From the NCBI GenBank assembly GCA_040387375.1, contig JAZKDW010000015.1, forward strand, positions 288,589 to 352,588: a DNA stretch of 64,000 nucleotides, given 5' to 3'. The notes under the pieces are model-generated. The model saw nothing but the letters and a program-made list of their open reading frames with translations, was not told the origin of the DNA and did not search any database. Shown piece by piece: positions 60,706 to 64,000 of the stretch. A program made the position numbers and the translations under genes. How positions within the stretch are numbered: position 1 is the first letter of the stretch; each line of letters starts with the position of its first letter. Origin of the DNA: JAZKDW01 sp040387375. GTDB taxonomy: Bacteria; Pseudomonadota; Gammaproteobacteria; Burkholderiales; Burkholderiaceae_D.

Positions 60706-61920
60706 GTGAACATCAAATTAAAAGCAATTACAGTCGCAGTTTCGGCAGCGGTCACGATGGGCTTTAGCGGCTCCGCGTCGGCGCAGGTATCAGGAGACGT
60801 AGTCAAAATCGGCTTCATCACCGATATTTCTGGGCTGTATTCCGATATCGACGGTCAAGGCGGCGTAGAAGCAATCAGGATGGCGATTGCCGATTTCGGC
60901 GGCACGGTCAATGGCAAAAAAATCGAGCTTGTCACGGCCGATCATCAGAACAAGCCAGATATCGCCGCCGTCAAGGCGCGTGAATGGATGGACCAGCAAG
61001 GTCTGGATGTACTGATCGGCGGCACCAATTCGGGCACCAGCCTGGCGATGGCAAAAGTGGCGTCCGAAAAGAAGAAGCCCTTCATTGCCATTGGCGCGGG
61101 CAGTGCCCGCCTGACCAATGAAGAATGTTCGGCTTATACGATTCACTACGCTTACGATACGGTAGCACTGGCCAAAGGCACAGGCTCCGCAGTTGTCAAG
61201 CAGGGCGGCAAAAGCTGGTTTTTCCTGACTGCTGATTATGCATTCGGACATTCCCTGGAAAGTGATACGGCGAACGTGGTCAAGGGATCCGGCGGCTCGG
61301 TGAGCGGCACTGTCAGGGCACCGTTGGCGGCATCCGATTTCTCCTCTTTCCTGCTGCAGGCGCAGGCATCAAAAGCGCAGATTCTGGGTCTGGCCAATGC
61401 TGGTGGCGATACGATCAATTCAATCAAGGCGGCCAATGAATTCGGCGTGACCAAGACTATGAAGCTGGCCGGTCTGCTGATGTTCATCAACGATGTGCAC
61501 TCGCTGACGCTGCCGCTGACGCAGGGCATGTACCTGACCGACAGCTGGTATTGGGATCAGAACGCTGACAGCCGCAAATGGGCAAAACGCTATTTCGAAA
61601 AAATGAAGAAGATGCCTTCCAGCATCCAGGCTGCCGATTATTCGTCGGTGACGCAGTATCTGAATGCCGTCAAGGCAGCAGGTACGGACAATGCGGAGAA
61701 AGTGCTGGCGCAGATGAAGTCGTCAAAAATCAATGACATGTACGCTAAAGGCGGCACGATCCGTCCTGATGGCCGCATGATCCATGAAATGTACCTGATG
61801 CAGGTCAAGACGCAGGCGGAATCCAAGTACCCATGGGATTACTACAAGGTAGTCCAGGCGATTCCGGGCGACCAGGCATTCACCACCAAAGCAGAATCGA
61901 AGTGCGCTCTCTGGAAGTAA
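60706..61920 (+). CDS. ABC importer substrate-binding protein
   Basis: The precursor is 404 residues. Signal sequence AITVAVSAAVTMGFSGSASA is followed by QVSGDVVKIGFITDISGLYS and type I periplasmic binding features (EAIRMAIADFGGTVNGKKIE, VLIGGTNSGTSLAMAKVASE). The start is GTG at 60706 with AGGAGA 5 bases upstream; an ATG at 60676 lacks one. It serves the second Liv-type importer. Homologues bind branched-chain amino acids, aromatic acids or other small ligands; the ligand here is unknown. Confidence 0.9.
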   Translation: MNIKLKAITVAVSAAVTMGFSGSASAQVSGDVVKIGFITDISGLYSDIDGQGGVEAIRMAIADFGGTVNGKKIELVTADHQNKPDIAAVKAREWMDQQGLDVLIGGTNSGTSLAMAKVASEKKKPFIAIGAGSARLTNEECSAYTIHYAYDTVALAKGTGSAVVKQGGKSWFFLTADYAFGHSLESDTANVVKGSGGSVSGTVRAPLAASDFSSFLLQAQASKAQILGLANAGGDTINSIKAANEFGVTKTMKLAGLLMFINDVHSLTLPLTQGMYLTDSWYWDQNADSRKWAKRYFEKMKKMPSSIQAADYSSVTQYLNAVKAAGTDNAEKVLAQMKSSKINDMYAKGGTIRPDGRMIHEMYLMQVKTQAESKYPWDYYKVVQAIPGDQAFTTKAESKCALWK

Positions 61921-61931
61921 ATAACACATTT

Positions 61932-61962
61932 GCGGCGCGCTGAACAGGCGCGCCGCTTTTTT
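61932..61962 (+). terminator. Rho-independent terminator after the binding-protein gene
   Basis: GCGGCGCGC and GCGCGCCGC form a 9-bp stem (61932-61940 and 61948-61956) with a 7-base loop followed by six Ts. It probably limits read-through into livH, giving excess binding protein over permease. Confidence 0.88.
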
Positions 61963-62015
61963 AGTTTACTCATCCACTAGCCTGGCAGCGGTGGGTGATT
62001 CTTGATGAATGCACT

Positions 62016-62900
62016 ATGGAAATTTTCGGTATCCCCCTGCAAGCGATGTTGAGCCAGCTATTGCTGGGACTGGTCAACGGATCGTTTTATGCAATGCTGT
62101 CACTGGGCCTGGCCGTGATTTTCGGCCTGCTCAACGTGATCAATTTTTCCCACGGCGCCCTGTACATGATGGGCGCCTTCATGGCCTGGATGGGCATGAA
62201 TTATTTTGAGATCAATTATTGGGTCATGCTGATCGCGGCCCCGCTGCTGGTCGGCGCCTTCGGCATCCTGATTGAAAAAACCATGCTGCGCTGGCTCTAC
62301 AAGCTCGATCATCTGTATGGCCTGTTGCTCACCTTCGGCATCACGCTGATGCTGGAAGGCTTGTTCCGCTCGTTTTACGGCGTGTCCGGCCAGCCTTATT
62401 CGGTGCCGGCGGCATTGACCGGCGCTACCAACCTCGGTTTCATGGTGCTGCCGAATTACCGTGCATGGGTGGTGTTTGCCTCACTGGTGGTCTGCTTCGC
62501 GACCTGGTTCGTGATCGAGAAAACCAAGCTCGGCGCCTATCTGCGCGCCGGCACCGAAAACCCGAAGATGGTCGAGGCCTTCGGCATCAATGTGCCATTG
62601 ATGGTGACGCTGACCTATGGCTTTGGCGTAGCGCTGGCGGCTTTTGCCGGTGTGCTGGCGGCGCCGGTGATCCAGATCTCGCCGCTGATGGGATCGAATC
62701 TGATCATCACGGTATTTGCGGTGGTGGTGATTGGCGGCATGGGCTCGATCATGGGGTCCATCCTGACCGGTCTCGGACTCGGGGTGATCGAGGGGCTGAC
62801 CCGGGTGTTCTACCCGGAGCTCTCAGCCACCGTGGTATTCATTCTGATGGCGATTGTTCTGATGATTCGTCCCGCAGGCCTGTTCGGTAAAGAGAAATAA
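62016..62900 (+). CDS. ABC importer permease, LivH type
   Basis: The product is 294 residues with about eight helices. LLLGLVNGSFYAMLSLGLAV and VINFSHGALYMMGAFMAWMG are the LivH hallmarks; VALAAFAGVLAAPVIQISPL and GGMGSIMGSILTGLGLGVIE follow. The ATG at 62016 was preferred to the GTG at 61995, since the family starts at about this point; the ribosome binding site is weak. It is separated from the binding-protein gene by a terminator and from livM by 12 bp. Confidence 0.9.
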   Translation: MEIFGIPLQAMLSQLLLGLVNGSFYAMLSLGLAVIFGLLNVINFSHGALYMMGAFMAWMGMNYFEINYWVMLIAAPLLVGAFGILIEKTMLRWLYKLDHLYGLLLTFGITLMLEGLFRSFYGVSGQPYSVPAALTGATNLGFMVLPNYRAWVVFASLVVCFATWFVIEKTKLGAYLRAGTENPKMVEAFGINVPLMVTLTYGFGVALAAFAGVLAAPVIQISPLMGSNLIITVFAVVVIGGMGSIMGSILTGLGLGVIEGLTRVFYPELSATVVFILMAIVLMIRPAGLFGKEK

Positions 62901-62912
62901 TCGGAGCAATAA

Positions 62913-63902
62913 ATGAGAACAAGCATGATTGATAAAAGAGTCGGATACGCCATCGTCCTGGCGTTTGCGTTGGCCGCACCCCTGTTCATGTACCCGGTGT
63001 TCCTGATGAAGGTGTTGTGTTTTGCGCTGTTTGCCTGCGCGTTTAACCTGTTGATCGGTTTCACCGGTCTGCTGTCATTTGGCCATGCGGCATTTTTCGG
63101 CGGCGCCGGCTACATCACCGGTTATGCGCTCAAGGGCATGGGCCTGCCGACGGAAGTCGGCATTCTGCTGGGAACAGTCGCCGCTGCGGGCATCGGCTTG
63201 TTCATGGGGAGCCTGGCGATCCGGCGGCAGGGTATTTATTTCACGATGATTACACTCGCATTGGCGCAGATGCTGTATTTCGTATTTCTGCAGGCGCCGT
63301 TTACCGGTGGTGAAGACGGATTGCAAGGTGTACCGCGCGGCAAACTTCTGGGCGTGATTGATCTTGGCAACGATATGGTCATGTATTACCTGGTGCTGGC
63401 GATTGCGGTGGCCGGCTTTGCGCTGATTGTCCGTACCATTCATTCGCCCTTCGGCCAGGTATTAAAGGCGATCAAGGAAAACGAGCCGCGTGCGATTTCG
63501 CTCGGTTACGACGTCGACAAATACAAGTTGCTGGCGTTCATACTGTCCGGCGCACTGGCCGGGCTGGCGGGGGCGACCAAAACCGTCGTGCTCGGATTTG
63601 AAACGCTGACCGATGTGCACTGGAGCATGTCCGGACTGGTCGTGCTGATGACGCTGGTGGGCGGGCTGGGCACGCTGATTGGTCCGATTGTCGGCGCCAT
63701 AGTCATCATTGCGCTGGAAAACAAGCTGGGGGATTGGGGTACCTGGCTGGCGAAGACAACGGGTGTCGAATGGTTCACCGCCATCGGGGAATCGGTGACG
63801 ATCGTGACCGGCTTGATCTTTATTGTGTGTGTGCTGGCATTCAGGCGCGGGATCGTTGGTGAGATTGCCGCACGGTTCAAGCGGACGCCCCAGGCCCGAT
63901 AG
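62913..63902 (+). CDS. ABC importer permease, LivM type
   Basis: The product is 329 residues with about ten helices. FALFACAFNLLIGFTGLLSF and GHAAFFGGAGYITGYALKGM are the LivM signature; AIKENEPRAISLGYDVDKYK is the conserved loop that contacts the ATPase. CGGAGC precedes the ATG. It is the last gene of the second importer and ends in a strong terminator next to the intron start. Confidence 0.92.
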   Translation: MRTSMIDKRVGYAIVLAFALAAPLFMYPVFLMKVLCFALFACAFNLLIGFTGLLSFGHAAFFGGAGYITGYALKGMGLPTEVGILLGTVAAAGIGLFMGSLAIRRQGIYFTMITLALAQMLYFVFLQAPFTGGEDGLQGVPRGKLLGVIDLGNDMVMYYLVLAIAVAGFALIVRTIHSPFGQVLKAIKENEPRAISLGYDVDKYKLLAFILSGALAGLAGATKTVVLGFETLTDVHWSMSGLVVLMTLVGGLGTLIGPIVGAIVIIALENKLGDWGTWLAKTTGVEWFTAIGESVTIVTGLIFIVCVLAFRRGIVGEIAARFKRTPQAR

Positions 63903-63921
63903 ACCGGCAGCAGATGCAAAA

Positions 63922-63952
63922 AGAGGGTGTCACCAGACACCCTCTTTTTTTT
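63922..63952 (+). terminator. Rho-independent terminator of the second importer
   Basis: AGAGGGTGTC (63922-63931) and GACACCCTCT (63936-63945) form a perfect 10-bp stem with an ACCA loop, followed by eight Ts in all. The group II intron begins three bases after the T run. Confidence 0.93.
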
Positions 63953-63954
63953 AC

Positions 63955-64000
63955 GTGCGCCCAGCATGGGCGCACTCTTGGAGGTGTAAGTCCTCCCGCA
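63955..64000 (+). mobile_element. 5' end of a group II intron (probably class C), cut by the window
   Basis: From 63955 the sequence starts GTGCGCCCAGCATGGGCGCA, the conserved 5' end of bacterial group II introns, and continues with a GGAGG / CCTCC hairpin around TGTAAGT, as in domain I. The start lies three bases past the T run of a Rho-independent terminator, which is the habitual insertion site of class C introns. The rest of the RNA and any reverse transcriptase lie outside the window. The match is to consensus features known from memory. Confidence 0.78.

Overview
This window is a piece of a betaproteobacterial chromosome, most likely from the Oxalobacteraceae/Burkholderiales (for example a relative of Herminiimonas, Herbaspirillum or Collimonas). 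It opens inside the 3' end of dnaA, followed by dnaN and gyrB in the usual dnaA-dnaN-gyrB order. The host assignment is an inference. It rests on the protein families present (Bug-type solute receptor, Burkholderiales-style LivM-LivG fusion, ProQ, DUF2058, TerC, BI-1, Tim44-like and AsmA proteins), the moderately high GC content and the codon use. No rRNA, tRNA or CRISPR was seen.

Layout. 0-4.3 kb: replication genes. 4.4-8 kb: a DUF2058 gene, then a gene graveyard holding a DUF3800 tail, REP-like palindromes, a Sir2 gene, and a LysR tail joined to a dmsC tail across an apparent deletion. 8-10.6 kb: a SulP permease and an HNH nuclease. 10.6-20.2 kb: a catabolic cluster with a TetR regulator, flavin reductase plus luciferase-like monooxygenase, hydrolase, CMD-like protein, three Gfo/Idh/MocA dehydrogenases, a Bug receptor and an SDR. 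20.2-30.7 kb: a hairpin element, then housekeeping and envelope genes (GST, two PQQ-type sugar dehydrogenases, pirin, OmpA-like, Tim44-like, AI-2E exporter, TerC, BI-1). 30.8-37.7 kb: an NhaR-like regulator, glutathione-dependent formaldehyde oxidation (frmA-fghA), a FAD oxidoreductase, an MFS carrier and a LysR regulator. 37.7-49.1 kb: an IclR-governed cluster combining a KstD-like flavoprotein, an SDR, a complete branched-chain-type ABC importer, and metallo-beta-lactamase-fold, EthD and old-yellow-enzyme proteins. 49.2-55.1 kb: pssA, a RNase D-like exonuclease, a ProQ-domain protein, AsmA and an MTA/SAH nucleosidase. 55.1-56.0 kb: a noncoding, AT-rich, DnaA-box-rich region. 56.0-63.9 kb: nitronate monooxygenase, GMC oxidoreductase and a second Liv-type importer.

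The most notable features are at the right-hand end. The roughly 0.9 kb gene-free stretch at 55.1-56.0 kb contains two diverged copies of a roughly 235-bp module, offset by exactly 376 bp. Each copy has a TAG-triplet run beside an AT-rich stretch and three DnaA boxes at matching positions. This looks like a replication origin (or a DnaA-titration site) about 55 kb from dnaA. At the window edge, directly after the terminator of the last importer gene, the final 46 bases match the 5' end of a bacterial group II intron, an insertion site typical of class C introns. Two long-hairpin elements (20257-20445 and 60465-60622) add to the evidence for small mobile or structured repeats.

The three catabolic/uptake clusters each pair oxidoreductases with a transport component. 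They probably let the cell take up and oxidise small organic acids, aromatics or terpenoid-like compounds. Their substrates cannot be read from sequence alone.
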